Assembly (NCBI GenBank): GCA_035528235.1
Contig: DATKZB010000193.1
Location: 1-33,224 of the forward strand
Direction of reading: 5' to 3'
DNA from: DATKZB01 sp035528235
GTDB lineage: Bacteria; Planctomycetota; Phycisphaerae; FEN-1346
DNA: 33,224 nt
The notes below the pieces were generated by a model. That model worked only from the letters and a program-made list of their open reading frames with translations. It searched no databases and was not told the origin of the DNA. A program made the translations under genes and the position numbers. Position 1 is the first letter of the stretch, and every line of letters starts with the position of its first letter. Shown here in pieces: positions 1 to 7,978 of this stretch.

Positions 1-1
1 G

Positions 2-664
2 CAGTTGCTCGTGGTGGCCATGGGGTTCGGCGTGGTGGTCGTCAGCCTGGGCCTCGTCCTGAACATGATCAACCGGTTCCGCCGCGGCGACGTCATCGGC
101 GGCACGCTCGACAAGTTTGGCGCCGCGGGGGCCATCTTCTACTGGGGCGCCCTGGCCATCTTCATCAAGGCCGTCGTGCTGAAGCACGAGATGGGTCCCG
201 TCTGGTACATCCTGCTGCTGGCCGTGCCGATGACCGCGATGTTCCTCAAGGAACCCGTGCACTACGTCCTGTGCCGCAGGGCCGGACGCACGCCGCACAG
301 CGGCAACCTGTTCGAGGCGGTCTTCGAGTCGGCTGTCGAACTGTTCGAGGGCGTCCTCAGTTACATGGCCAACACGATCAGTTTTGTGCGGCTGGGGGCG
401 TACGCGATGAGCCATGCGGCCATTCTGTACGCGACCCTGATGATGGCCGAGCAGACGCACAAGATGGCCGGGGCCGGGCTTGGCGGCGTCCTGTACGTCG
501 TCATCCTGATAGTCGGAAACGTGCTGACGATTGTCCTGGAGGGCATCATCGCGTCGGTCCAGGCGCTGCGTCTGCAATACTACGAGTTCTTCGGCAAGTT
601 TTTCTCCGGGAGCGGGCGGGCGTTCACGCCCTTCCGGCTGGATACGAAAGAACAGGATCAGTAG
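2..664 (+). CDS. atpI: A/V-type ATPase subunit I (a), C-terminal part
   Basis: This is the membrane stator subunit of the rotary ATPase, which forms the ion half-channels beside the c-ring. The reading frame is open at the left edge (the codon at 2-4 is CAG), so only about the last 220 residues are present. Several hydrophobic helices are visible. The diagnostic stretch SYMANTISFVRLGAYAMSH carries the conserved Arg (codon 389-391) that faces the c-ring carboxylate in this family. The C-terminus, ALRLQYYEFFGKFFSGSGR, is the typical subunit a/I ending. It is the first visible gene of an operon and is followed after 27 nt by the proteolipid gene. The identification is firm. Whether stalk genes lie upstream cannot be seen. 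Confidence 0.95.
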   Translation, partial: QLLVVAMGFGVVVVSLGLVLNMINRFRRGDVIGGTLDKFGAAGAIFYWGALAIFIKAVVLKHEMGPVWYILLLAVPMTAMFLKEPVHYVLCRRAGRTPHSGNLFEAVFESAVELFEGVLSYMANTISFVRLGAYAMSHAAILYATLMMAEQTHKMAGAGLGGVLYVVILIVGNVLTIVLEGIIASVQALRLQYYEFFGKFFSGSGRAFTPFRLDTKEQDQ

Positions 665-691
665 CCTCAAGCACAGGAGGAGGTCTGTACG

Positions 692-1024
692 ATGACGCAT
701 CTTCGTCTGATGGGCGCGGTCGTCCTGGTCGGCCTGGTGGCCGCCGCCGCGCTGGCCGAAGAGAAGACGCCGGCCGACCAGGGCGGCGGGATGGGCACCG
801 ACGTTGCCAGGACGGTTGCCCTGGCGGCGTCGGTCGCGTTCGTGACGGCCGTCAGCATCCTCGGGGCGGCGTACGCCGTCGGCAAGATCGGGTCGGCGGC
901 GCTGGGCGCCGCGGCCGAAAAGCCCGAACTGCTGACCCGAAGCCTGCTGTTCGTCGCCCTGGCCGAAGGTCTGGCGGTCCTGGGATTCGTCGTCGCGATG
1001 ATGCTGCTCGCGAAGATCCCGTAA
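692..1024 (+). CDS. atpK: A/V-type ATPase subunit K (c, proteolipid)
   Basis: This 110-residue c-ring subunit has a single helical hairpin. The start is supported by AGGAGGAGG at 675-683, eight bases before the ATG. Residues 1-22 look like a signal peptide (hydrophobic run ending ALA, then EEKTPADQ). The hairpin covers about residues 40-75 and 82-107. The ion-carrying carboxylate is Glu92 in the second helix (ALAEGLAVLG). Neither the Gln usually seen in helix 1 of sodium-binding rings nor a Ser/Thr directly after the Glu is present, so proton coupling is the more likely inference. The size matches the small two-helix proteolipids of Thermus and archaea, not the four-helix eukaryotic form. Confidence 0.93.
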   Translation: MTHLRLMGAVVLVGLVAAAALAEEKTPADQGGGMGTDVARTVALAASVAFVTAVSILGAAYAVGKIGSAALGAAAEKPELLTRSLLFVALAEGLAVLGFVVAMMLLAKIP

Positions 1025-1036
1025 CGGAGGCGACGC

Positions 1037-1360
1037 GTGAAGTTCTTCTGCATCGCCGACGAGGATACCGTCCGCGGCTTCCGGTTGGCCGGCGTCGACG
1101 GCCAGGTCGTCGAGACGGCGGCGGAGGCCGCCGAGGCCCTGGCGCGCGCCGCACGCCGGGCCGACCTCGGCATCGTCATCATCACCGACGTCGTGGCGGC
1201 GGACATCCGGCGCGAGGTCGATGCGATCCGGATGGGGCAGGGCCGGCCGCTCGTGGTCGAGGTCCCCGGCCCCGAAGGGCCGATGCCCGGGCGCAAGACC
1301 CTCCGCGAGTTCGTCCAGGAGGCCGTCGGCATCCGAGTCGGGCAGGAGGAGGAGACGTAA
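1037..1360 (+). CDS. atpF: A/V-type ATPase subunit F
   Basis: This 107-residue subunit belongs to the central rotor stalk, where it binds subunit D and can regulate coupling. The start is GTG with GGAGG at 1026-1030, and the gene begins 12 nt after the K stop. The Rossmann-like N-terminus (KFFCIADEDTVRGFRLAGV) and the LGIVIITDVVAADIR strand-turn-helix are typical of the family, as is the length. The gene ends directly against the start codon of the next gene. Placement between K and E differs from the Thermus order, in which F follows subunit C. Confidence 0.9.
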   Translation: MKFFCIADEDTVRGFRLAGVDGQVVETAAEAAEALARAARRADLGIVIITDVVAADIRREVDAIRMGQGRPLVVEVPGPEGPMPGRKTLREFVQEAVGIRVGQEEET

Positions 1361-2035
1361 GTGGCCGCTGAAAGCACGGACCCCGGGAGCGCCCTGACCG
1401 AGGAGATCCTCGCCGACGCCGGGCGGCAGGCCGAGCGGACCGCCGCACGCGCCCGCCGCGAGGCCCAGGAGATCCTCGACAAGGCCAAGACCCAGGCCGA
1501 CGACGAGCGCCGAGAGCGGATCGAGGCCGCCCGCCAGGAGGCCGAGCGCCGGCACCGGCTGGCCCTGGCGACGGTGCCCGTCGAGGTCGGCCGCATGCGG
1601 GCACGCCGGACGGAGGACCTGCTTCAGTCGGTCTACGATGAGGCACGTCGCCGTCTGCCGACGCACGAGGGATTTGACTACCGCGCCACCGTGGCGTCCC
1701 TGGCGGCCGAGGCCGTGGCGCGGATGGCGGGCCAGGCGTTCGTGCTGGTCCTGTCGGAGGCCGACCGGCAGGCCTTCGGGGCCGACCTGGCGGAGGAGGT
1801 CCGCCGGCGCGTCGGCCGCGAGGGGCTGCGAATCGAGGTGGCGCCGGAGGCGGCCCCCATCGACGGCGGCGTGATCGTCCGCGACGCCGACGGCCGCCAA
1901 GTCTGGGATGACAGTCTGCTGGGCCGGCTGGACCGGTTCTGGCCGGCGCTTCGCCGCCAGGTTGCCGCCGACCTGTCGCTCGACAAGGCCGACGACGCCG
2001 GCCCGGCCGCCGACGCGGCGCCCAAGGAGTCCTGA
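1361..2035 (+). CDS. atpE: A/V-type ATPase subunit E
   Basis: This 224-residue peripheral-stalk subunit starts at a GTG that directly follows the F stop codon with no spacer. The N-terminal third is a long charged, Ala-rich helix (about residues 18-95) with the heptad-like pattern expected of the right-handed coiled coil that pairs with subunit G/H. The C-terminal domain carries the family signature GGVIVRDADGRQVWDDSLLGRLDRFW (given here only as the segment around residues 168-193), which contacts subunits A and B. No G/H partner is visible in the window, so it presumably lies upstream of the left edge. Confidence 0.9.
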   Translation: MAAESTDPGSALTEEILADAGRQAERTAARARREAQEILDKAKTQADDERRERIEAARQEAERRHRLALATVPVEVGRMRARRTEDLLQSVYDEARRRLPTHEGFDYRATVASLAAEAVARMAGQAFVLVLSEADRQAFGADLAEEVRRRVGREGLRIEVAPEAAPIDGGVIVRDADGRQVWDDSLLGRLDRFWPALRRQVAADLSLDKADDAGPAADAAPKES

Positions 2036-2038
2036 CCT

Positions 2039-3823
2039 ATGTCGACCGAGACAGCGACAACCTCGCCCTGCGTCACCCGCGTCAGCGGTCCCATCGTCAC
2101 GGCCCGCGGCATGCGCGACGCCGGTATGTACGAGGTGGTGGAGGTCGGCGAACTGGGCCTCGTGGGCGAGGTCGTCCGCCTGGTCGACGACCGGGCCACC
2201 ATCCAGGTCTACGAGAACACCACGATGCTCAAGCCGGGGGCCCCGGTTCGCTGCACCGGCGCGCCGCTTTCGGTGAGCCTGGGGCCGGGCCTCATCGGCA
2301 ACATCTACGACGGCATCGAGCGGCCCCTGCGCGACATCCAGGCTCACAGCGGCGCCTGGATCGCGCGCGGCGAGAAGGTGGCGCCGCTCGATGTCCGGAA
2401 GCGATGGCCGTTCGTGCCCGCCGTCGAGGCCGGCCGCGACGTGACCGAGGGGCAGACCATCGGCGACGTCCTGGAGACGCAACTCGTCCACCACCGCATC
2501 CTGGTGCCGCCCGGCGTCGGCGGCAAACTGACGTGGATCGCCGACAAGGGCGAGTACACCATCGAGGACAAGATCGCGGTCGTCGAGACCCCCGCCGGGC
2601 CGAAGGACCTGACGATGGTCCAGCGGTGGCCGGTCCGCCGGGCACGGCCCATCCGCGAGCGCCTGCGCGTGACCGAGCCCCTCATCACCGGCCAGCGCGT
2701 CATCGACACGTTCTTCCCCATCGGCAAGGGCGGCACGGCCGCCATCCCGGGCGGCTTTGGCACCGGCAAGACCATCACCCAGCACCAGTTGGCGAAGTGG
2801 TCCGACGCCGAGATCATCGTGTACATCGGTTGCGGCGAGCGCGGCAACGAGATGACCGACGTGCTGCGCGAGTTCCCGAAACTGGTCGACCCGTGGGCCG
2901 GCCGGCCCCTCATGGAACGCACCATCCTGATCGCCAACACGAGCAACATGCCCGTGGCGGCCCGGGAGGTCTCCATCTACACCGGCATCACGCTGGCCGA
3001 GTACTACCGCGACCAGGGCCGCAACGTGGCCGTCTTCGCCGACTCGACCAGCCGCTGGGCCGAGGCCCTGCGGGAACTGGCGGCACGCCTCGAAGAGATG
3101 CCCGCCGAGGAGGGTTTCCCGGCGTCGCTGCCGACGCGGCTGGCGCAGTTCTACGAGCGCGGCGGGGCGGTGACGACCCTGGGCGGAGACCGCGGGTCGG
3201 TCAGCATCGTGGGGGCCGTCAGCCCGCCGGGCGGCGACTTCTCCGAGCCGGTCACGCAGCACACCCGCCGGTTCATCCGGTGTTTCTGGGCGCTCGACAC
3301 CGACTTGGCCAACGCCCGCCACTACCCGTCCATCCATTGGCTGCGGTCCTATTCGGAGTACGTCGAGGACGTGGCCGGCTGGTGGGACAAGCACGCCCCC
3401 GAGTGGGCTGCCCTGCGGGCCGAGGCCATGACGGTCCTCCAACGCGAGGACCGGCTTCAGCAGATCGTCAAACTCGTCGGGCCCGACGTGTTGCCCGACA
3501 CGCAGCGGGTCATCCTGTTCGTTGCCGAGATGCTCAAGGACGGGTTTCTGACGCAGAGCGCCTTCGACAAGAAAGACATGTATTGCTCGCCGCGGCGCCA
3601 GGTGGCCCTGCTGCGGATCATCCTGACGCTCTATCGTCGCGGCCGCGACATGATCCAGGCCGGGGCGCCGCTGGCGGAGTTGCGGCAACTGCCCGTCGTG
3701 GCCGAGATCATGCGGGCCAAGGGCGCCTACGGCAACGACGAGACCGAGGCGCTTCAGGCGTTCGAGGCTCGCGTCAACGAGGCCCTCGACGCGTTCGAGA
3801 AGCAGTACGTCAGGCAGAGGTGA
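2039..3823 (+). CDS. atpA: A/V-type ATPase catalytic subunit A
   Basis: This 594-residue catalytic subunit hydrolyses or makes ATP. The start is ATG, with AAGGAG at 2024-2029, three bases after the E stop. The P-loop GGFGTGKT lies at residues 238-245. GCGERGNEM at about 264-272 carries the catalytic Glu267. The 'non-homologous region' typical of A subunits, absent from F-type beta, lies at about residues 110-190 and includes EGQTIGDVLET. The C-terminal helical domain includes DVLPDTQRVILFVAEM. The length is normal for the family and no key residue is missing. Confidence 0.98.
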   Translation: MSTETATTSPCVTRVSGPIVTARGMRDAGMYEVVEVGELGLVGEVVRLVDDRATIQVYENTTMLKPGAPVRCTGAPLSVSLGPGLIGNIYDGIERPLRDIQAHSGAWIARGEKVAPLDVRKRWPFVPAVEAGRDVTEGQTIGDVLETQLVHHRILVPPGVGGKLTWIADKGEYTIEDKIAVVETPAGPKDLTMVQRWPVRRARPIRERLRVTEPLITGQRVIDTFFPIGKGGTAAIPGGFGTGKTITQHQLAKWSDAEIIVYIGCGERGNEMTDVLREFPKLVDPWAGRPLMERTILIANTSNMPVAAREVSIYTGITLAEYYRDQGRNVAVFADSTSRWAEALRELAARLEEMPAEEGFPASLPTRLAQFYERGGAVTTLGGDRGSVSIVGAVSPPGGDFSEPVTQHTRRFIRCFWALDTDLANARHYPSIHWLRSYSEYVEDVAGWWDKHAPEWAALRAEAMTVLQREDRLQQIVKLVGPDVLPDTQRVILFVAEMLKDGFLTQSAFDKKDMYCSPRRQVALLRIILTLYRRGRDMIQAGAPLAELRQLPVVAEIMRAKGAYGNDETEALQAFEARVNEALDAFEKQYVRQR

Positions 3824-3827
3824 CGAC

Positions 3828-5291
3828 GTGTCGGAACTGAAAGGCGAAATCCGGGATTACGGCCTCCAGTACGTGGGCTCGGCGCGGATCGACGGGCCGC
3901 TGGTGTTCGTCGACCGCGTGCGCGACGTCGGGTCCGACGAGACGGTCGAGATTATCGACGCCGAGGGCCGACCGCGCCTCGGCCGCGTCCTCGACGTCTC
4001 GGACACCCTGGCGGTGGTCCAGGTGCTCGAGGGGACGACGGGCCTGTCGAACGAGCGGACGCGGGCGCGGTTTCTGGGCGAGAGTTTCCGGCTGCCGGTG
4101 TCGCGGCGGATGCTGGGCCGGGTGTTCGACGGCCTGGGCCGACCGGTCGACGGTGGCCCGCCGCCGCTGTCGGCCGACCGGCGCGACATCAACGGCCTGC
4201 CCATCAACCCGTACGCGCGGCGGTACCCGCGGGAGTTCATCCAGACGGGCCTGTCGGCCATCGACGGCATGAACGCCCTGGTGCGCGGGCAGAAGTTGCC
4301 CATCTTCTCCGGCAACGGCCTGCCGCACGACCGCCTCGCGGCCCAGATCGTCCGCCAGTCGAAACTGCTGGACGAGGCGAGCGAGTTCTCGATCGTGTTC
4401 GCCGCCATGGGCGTCAAGCACGACGTGGCGGAGTTCTTCATCCGGACGTTCGAGAACTCGGGCGTTCTGGCCCGCGTGGCCATGTTTCTGTCGCTGGCCG
4501 ACGCGCCAAGCGTCGAGCGCCTCCTGACCCCCCGCGCCGCCTCCACCATGGCCGAACACCTGGCGTTCGACTGCGGCCAGCACGTGCTGGTGCTGATGAC
4601 CGACATGACCAACTACTGCGAGTCGCTGCGCGAGGTCGGCACGGCCCGCGGCGAAATCCCCGGACGCAAGGGGTACCCCGGGTACCTCTACTCGGACCTC
4701 GCGAGCCTGTACGAGCGCGCCGGCCGCATCGAGGACTCGCCCGGGTCGATTACCCAGATGGCGATCCTGACGATGCCGTCCGACGACATCAGCCACCCGG
4801 TGCCCGACCTGACGGGCTACATTACCGAGGGCCAGATCGTGCTCGACCGCGACCTGTCGCAGCGCGGCATCTACCCGCCCATCGCCGGGCTGCCGAGCCT
4901 GTCGCGGCTGATGAAGGACGGCGTCGGCGAGGGGTATACGCGGGACGATCACCCGGCCCTGGCGAGCCAGTTGTTCGCCGGCTACGCCCGGGTGAAACAG
5001 GTGCGCGGCCTGGCCGACGTCATCGGCGAAGAGGAGTTGGGCCTTCTGGACAAGACGTACCTGGAGTTCGGCAACGCGTTCGAGAAGCGGTTCCTGAGCC
5101 AGGGCGAGTTCGAGGACCGGAGCATCACCCAGACGCTGGAACTGGGCTGGGACGTGCTGTCGATCCTGCCGCGAGACGAGTTGCACCGCCTGAGCGACGC
5201 GCTGATCGATGCGCATTACCGCGAGAAAGATGGGGCAACGCCCGATGAGCCGGCCGGGTCCGGCGCGCCGGGAGCCGGCCGGGACGCGTAA
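3828..5291 (+). CDS. atpB: A/V-type ATPase regulatory subunit B
   Basis: This 487-residue non-catalytic nucleotide-binding subunit alternates with subunit A in the hexamer. The start is GTG, four bases after the A stop. In place of a P-loop it has the degenerate SGNGLPHDRLAAQI at residues 161-174, which is characteristic of B. Other family blocks are GRVFDGLGRPVDGGP (about 97-111) and the EIPGRKGYPGYLYSDLA region (about 275-291). It ends in a Gly/Pro/Ala-rich tail of about 20 residues after HYREKDG that looks disordered and makes it slightly longer than usual. Confidence 0.97.
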   Translation: MSELKGEIRDYGLQYVGSARIDGPLVFVDRVRDVGSDETVEIIDAEGRPRLGRVLDVSDTLAVVQVLEGTTGLSNERTRARFLGESFRLPVSRRMLGRVFDGLGRPVDGGPPPLSADRRDINGLPINPYARRYPREFIQTGLSAIDGMNALVRGQKLPIFSGNGLPHDRLAAQIVRQSKLLDEASEFSIVFAAMGVKHDVAEFFIRTFENSGVLARVAMFLSLADAPSVERLLTPRAASTMAEHLAFDCGQHVLVLMTDMTNYCESLREVGTARGEIPGRKGYPGYLYSDLASLYERAGRIEDSPGSITQMAILTMPSDDISHPVPDLTGYITEGQIVLDRDLSQRGIYPPIAGLPSLSRLMKDGVGEGYTRDDHPALASQLFAGYARVKQVRGLADVIGEEELGLLDKTYLEFGNAFEKRFLSQGEFEDRSITQTLELGWDVLSILPRDELHRLSDALIDAHYREKDGATPDEPAGSGAPGAGRDA

Positions 5292-5320
5292 GCGGGGCGT
5301 CGCGGCCGTAAGGGTGAACC

Positions 5321-5968
5321 ATGGCCAAGTTGCACGTGGCGCCGACGAAATCGAGTTACCTGGCGCTGTCGCGCCAACTCGAATTTGCCGAGGAAGGGTA
5401 CGACCTCCTCGAGCAGAAGCGCCAGATCCTGATCTTCGAGATGATGAGCCGGCTGGGCCGGGCCCGCGACGCCGAACGCCGCGTCGGCGAGGCCATGGCC
5501 GGGGCCTTCGCGGTGCTGCGCGAGGCGACGCTGGAGGTCGGTTCCAGCGCCCTCGACCGGGCCGCCCTGGGCGTGCGGCTGGAGCACGAGGTGGACCTGT
5601 CGGACCAGGCGCTGATGGGCATCCGCCTGCCGACCGTGTCGGTGACGGCCGAGAGCCCGGGCGTCCAGTTCGGCGTGGTCGGCACGAGCGCCAACACCGA
5701 CGAGACGATGCGCCGGTTTGCCGGCCTGCTCGACCTGCTGGGCGAACTGGCCGAACTGGAAAACGCGGTGCTGCGGCTGGCCAGGGAACTGAAAAAGACC
5801 CAGCGCCGCACGAATGCCCTGTCGAAGGTCTTCATTCCGGACTACACCGAAACGATCGGCTACATCGTTTCGAGCCTCGAGGAACGCGAGCGAGAGTCGT
5901 TCATCATCCTGCGCATGATCAGAGACCGGCTTGCCCAGGCGGTCGAAGGGAGCGGGAGTCATGGCTAA
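5321..5968 (+). CDS. atpD: A/V-type ATPase subunit D
   Basis: This 215-residue central rotor shaft is the counterpart of F-type gamma. The N-terminus (KLHVAPTKSSYLALSRQLEFAEEGYDLLEQKRQIL, about residues 3-37) is the family signature, and the C-terminal helix returns as a coiled coil (about 140-205, LGELAELENAVLRLARELKKTQRRTNAL region). The start is an ATG 29 nt after the atpB stop. The last eight bases overlap the start of the next gene, which suggests translational coupling. Confidence 0.95.
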   Translation: MAKLHVAPTKSSYLALSRQLEFAEEGYDLLEQKRQILIFEMMSRLGRARDAERRVGEAMAGAFAVLREATLEVGSSALDRAALGVRLEHEVDLSDQALMGIRLPTVSVTAESPGVQFGVVGTSANTDETMRRFAGLLDLLGELAELENAVLRLARELKKTQRRTNALSKVFIPDYTETIGYIVSSLEERERESFIILRMIRDRLAQAVEGSGSHG

Positions 5969-6413
5969 GTCGCCCGTCAACCACATTCTCGTCCTGGTCG
6001 ATGGCACCGACTCGTCGTACAACGCCGCCGATGTGGCCATCGAACTGGCGCGCAGTCTGGGCGCCAAACTCACGGCGATGGCGGTCGTCGACACCGACAC
6101 CCTGCGCCAACTGCTGAGCGTCAAGATCCTCGTCGATGCCGAAATGGGCGAGTTCGAGAAGGAACTCGAACAGAGTTCCCGCCGCCAATTGGCCGAGGTC
6201 TGCCGGCGCGCCCTCGACCGCAAAGTCCTCGCCGAAGAGGTCCTCCTGACCGGCAACACCGAGACCGTCGTGCCGCGCGAAGTCCAACAGCGCGGCGTCG
6301 ACCTTATTGCGCTGGGGGGCTTTCAGTCGTCCCAGGTCACCCGCGACCTGCTGGCCCGCCAGCGCCAGCAGATCATCGACCGGTCGGTCTGCCCGGTGTT
6401 GGTGGTGAAGTAG
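5961..6413 (+). CDS. Universal stress protein (UspA-like) family, atp-linked
   Basis: This 150-residue alpha/beta protein of the Usp family opens with NHILVLVDGTDSSYNAADVAIELARSLGA and closes with SVCPVLVVK, both standard Usp blocks. The ATG at 5961 lies inside the atpD stop region (8-nt overlap). It gives a normal Usp length, so it is preferred over further upstream in-frame codons. The nucleotide-binding loop expected before the last strand (G-x2-G-x9-G-S/T) is not intact: the segment reads GGFQSSQVTRDLLARQRQQIIDRS. The protein is therefore probably of the non-ATP-binding UspA type. Coupling to the ATPase suggests a role tied to energy or ion stress, which is inference. Confidence 0.88.
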   Translation: MAKSPVNHILVLVDGTDSSYNAADVAIELARSLGAKLTAMAVVDTDTLRQLLSVKILVDAEMGEFEKELEQSSRRQLAEVCRRALDRKVLAEEVLLTGNTETVVPREVQQRGVDLIALGGFQSSQVTRDLLARQRQQIIDRSVCPVLVVK

Positions 6414-6461
6414 GCTACAGGCTACAGGCTAGAGGCTACAGGCCAGAGGCTAGAGGCTACT
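6413..6461. repeat. Heptamer tandem repeat (GGCTASA)x7
   Basis: Seven back-to-back 7-bp units fill the gap between two convergent genes: GGCTACA, GGCTACA, GGCTAGA, GGCTACA, GGCCAGA, GGCTAGA, GGCTACT. The first G is the last base of the usp stop codon, and the last T is the first base of the complementary stop of the gene on the other strand. Pure unit variation is limited to C/G at position 6 plus one T-to-C change. It may be a slippage-prone spacer; no function is evident. Confidence 0.9.
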
Positions 6462-6643
6462 CAGGTGAGCCATTCGTGAAGCCGCTCCTTGGCTTCGGCG
6501 TGGCTGATGCCCCGTTCTTCGTCGAGTTCCCGGAGGCCCGTCTCGATCTTCATCTGGACGTACAGTTCGGCGATGATATCGGCGGCCGTCGCGTCGTCAG
6601 GCAGCCGCGAGATGATTTCGGCCGCTTGCTGTTTGCTGGTCAC
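6461..6643 (-). CDS. Antitoxin-like small protein, orphan
   Basis: This 60-residue protein has the pattern TSKQQAAEIISRLPDDATAADIIAELYVQ followed by an ISHAEAKERLHEWL tail. It resembles small antitoxin or addiction-module components usually found just upstream of a RelE/ParE-type toxin. The start is GTG with a strong AAGGAGGG (complement of 6648-6655) in good position. The expected toxin position, downstream on the minus strand, is instead occupied by the heptamer repeat and the convergent usp gene. If it is an antitoxin, it is an orphan. The family call rests on recognising the pattern and is only moderately sure; that it is a real gene is more certain. Confidence 0.6.
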   Translation of the reverse strand: MTSKQQAAEIISRLPDDATAADIIAELYVQMKIETGLRELDEERGISHAEAKERLHEWLT

Positions 6644-6785
6644 AGGGCCCTCCTTGGCCGAGTGCCTGCTCCCGGCACGTGTTCCTCACGTACGACGATT
6701 ATGCCAGGATGCGGCCGGCGATTCAAGTTCGCGCTCGGATTACGCCAGCCCTTGGTGCAAGGGCAGAGGGGTTATGTAGCGGATT

Positions 6786-7616
6786 CTACTCAGGCGGCGC
6801 TCCTTGGGTGATCTGCTGCAAGACTATGAGCGTCTTGCGGATGACGTCCAGAACATCTTTCATCGCCAACGGCTTGTCGTGAATGGCATCGTTGCATAGA
6901 CATCTAACCTCATGCGCGTAGCTCTTGCCTTCAGCATCCAGCAATTGGGCCGGTGCGTTGTTGATGCGCTGCTGCAGGGATCCGTTGCGGATTCCGGCGT
7001 CCTTCAGTGTAACGTCGATGACGCTTCGGCAGAACACGATACATGGAACATTAAACCCCCACACGAAGCACTGAACGGCCTGTTTGAGGAAAGCGCGCGT
7101 GCGTTTGGTGGGGTTCAGCGGAACGCGCAGGGGGGAAAGCAGAAGAAGGCGCGTTGCGACCTTTCGCGCGCGTTCGACAGCGTCCCCCATGGATCGGATG
7201 AGCAGGAGTTCCCAAACAATTTTCAGGATCGTGCCGTCCTCTGGGCGGGTGTCGCTGGCCATCCCTCTGAAGGCGGTCAGGAACGCATCGGGGGACAGGC
7301 CCTTCTGCTCCACGATGGCCGCCAGTTCTGCCAGATAGGCTTCGAACTGGTCTATGAATTGCTTCAACTCCAGTTCGACCAAGGCGCAATCGGTTGGCTT
7401 CGGAGGCACCAGTTGGTCCGCTGCCTTGAGAACGTGGTCGGCGAACCGCTTGGCTTGCTCAAAAATCGCAGCCGACAGTTCGGGATCAGTCGGCCCGCCC
7501 TTAGCGTACCAGTCCGTCATGTCCTGCTCGTACTCGTCAATGCAGGTCTCCACGCGGCAGTCGAGGTCGAATTGGTAGTGTCCCCTTTGCGGGCCGGTTC
7601 CAGCGTCATCATCCAT
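6786..7616 (-). CDS. Hypothetical protein with DUF4145-like C-terminus
   Basis: This 276-residue soluble protein has no signal peptide. The start at 7616 (MDDDAGTG...) is preferred to the longer in-frame start at 7697 because GAAAGGG lies just upstream of it. The N-terminal part is acidic and helical. The C-terminal part (about 180-276) has a pattern like DUF4145: CRSVIDVTLKDAG, then LQQRINNAP, then a short helix ending CNDAIHDKPL and a final helix DVLDVIRKTLIVLQQI. DUF4145 occurs in defence and restriction-associated proteins but also alone, so no function is assigned. It sits in the less G+C-rich stretch and is a single transcription unit. Confidence 0.65.
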   Translation of the reverse strand: MDDDAGTGPQRGHYQFDLDCRVETCIDEYEQDMTDWYAKGGPTDPELSAAIFEQAKRFADHVLKAADQLVPPKPTDCALVELELKQFIDQFEAYLAELAAIVEQKGLSPDAFLTAFRGMASDTRPEDGTILKIVWELLLIRSMGDAVERARKVATRLLLLSPLRVPLNPTKRTRAFLKQAVQCFVWGFNVPCIVFCRSVIDVTLKDAGIRNGSLQQRINNAPAQLLDAEGKSYAHEVRCLCNDAIHDKPLAMKDVLDVIRKTLIVLQQITQGAPPE

Positions 7617-7742
7617 AGGAATCCCTTTCAAGAAAACCTTATCCGCATTATCGAAGTTGCGGGGCACGACTGTGCACGGAAGGTGGCTCCCGATCATGAT
7701 GGAATGCCGGGGGAGAAATCAACCCCCGAACTACGCGTATTA

Positions 7743-7978
7743 TCATTGCTTGCTCTCTTGTAACCCGCGGGCGCGCGGAACCTCCTTGGGCGGGCTACCT
7801 ACCTGTTCCGTCCGTGCCTCTATGATCGGCAGGGCTTCCTGACTTAACTGGCCCGCTTGCTTCGCGTAGTCGGTATGGCCGTACTACTCGATCATTTGCT
7901 TGAGGTAAGGATCGCCTTCTCATGCATTTTGGCCCGAATGTAATTTCGCGACAAAGAGAACCGATACTTATCTCGGCT
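7743..7978 (-). pseudogene. Decayed C-terminal extension of the upstream protease
   Basis: Directly after the protease stop (TGA, complement of 7979-7981) the same frame continues with protein-like sequence SRDKYRFSLSRNYIRAKM through HEKA. After one frame change near 7920 it continues as GDPYLKQMIE, stop (TAG), YGHTDYAKQAGQLSQEAL, and ends at a TGA (complement of 7743-7745). The composition (K, Y, Q, E and I rich, few random-looking Arg/Pro runs) is unlike the shadow frames of this window. The simplest reading is a coding segment of about 75 codons broken by two stops and one frameshift. Sequencing error is an alternative. The rest of the 7617-7978 gap shows only the leader of the neighbouring minus-strand gene. 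Confidence 0.5.

Noticed and set aside
271..1371. Long Arg/Gly/Pro-rich open frame overlapping atpI, atpK and atpF
   Set aside because: Shadow of high-G+C coding sequence; the three real genes in other frames carry family motifs.
6676..6720. Possible Uma2-nuclease N-terminal remnant (VFLTYDDYARM) on the plus strand
   Set aside because: Only about eleven residues match the pattern from memory; too short to support.
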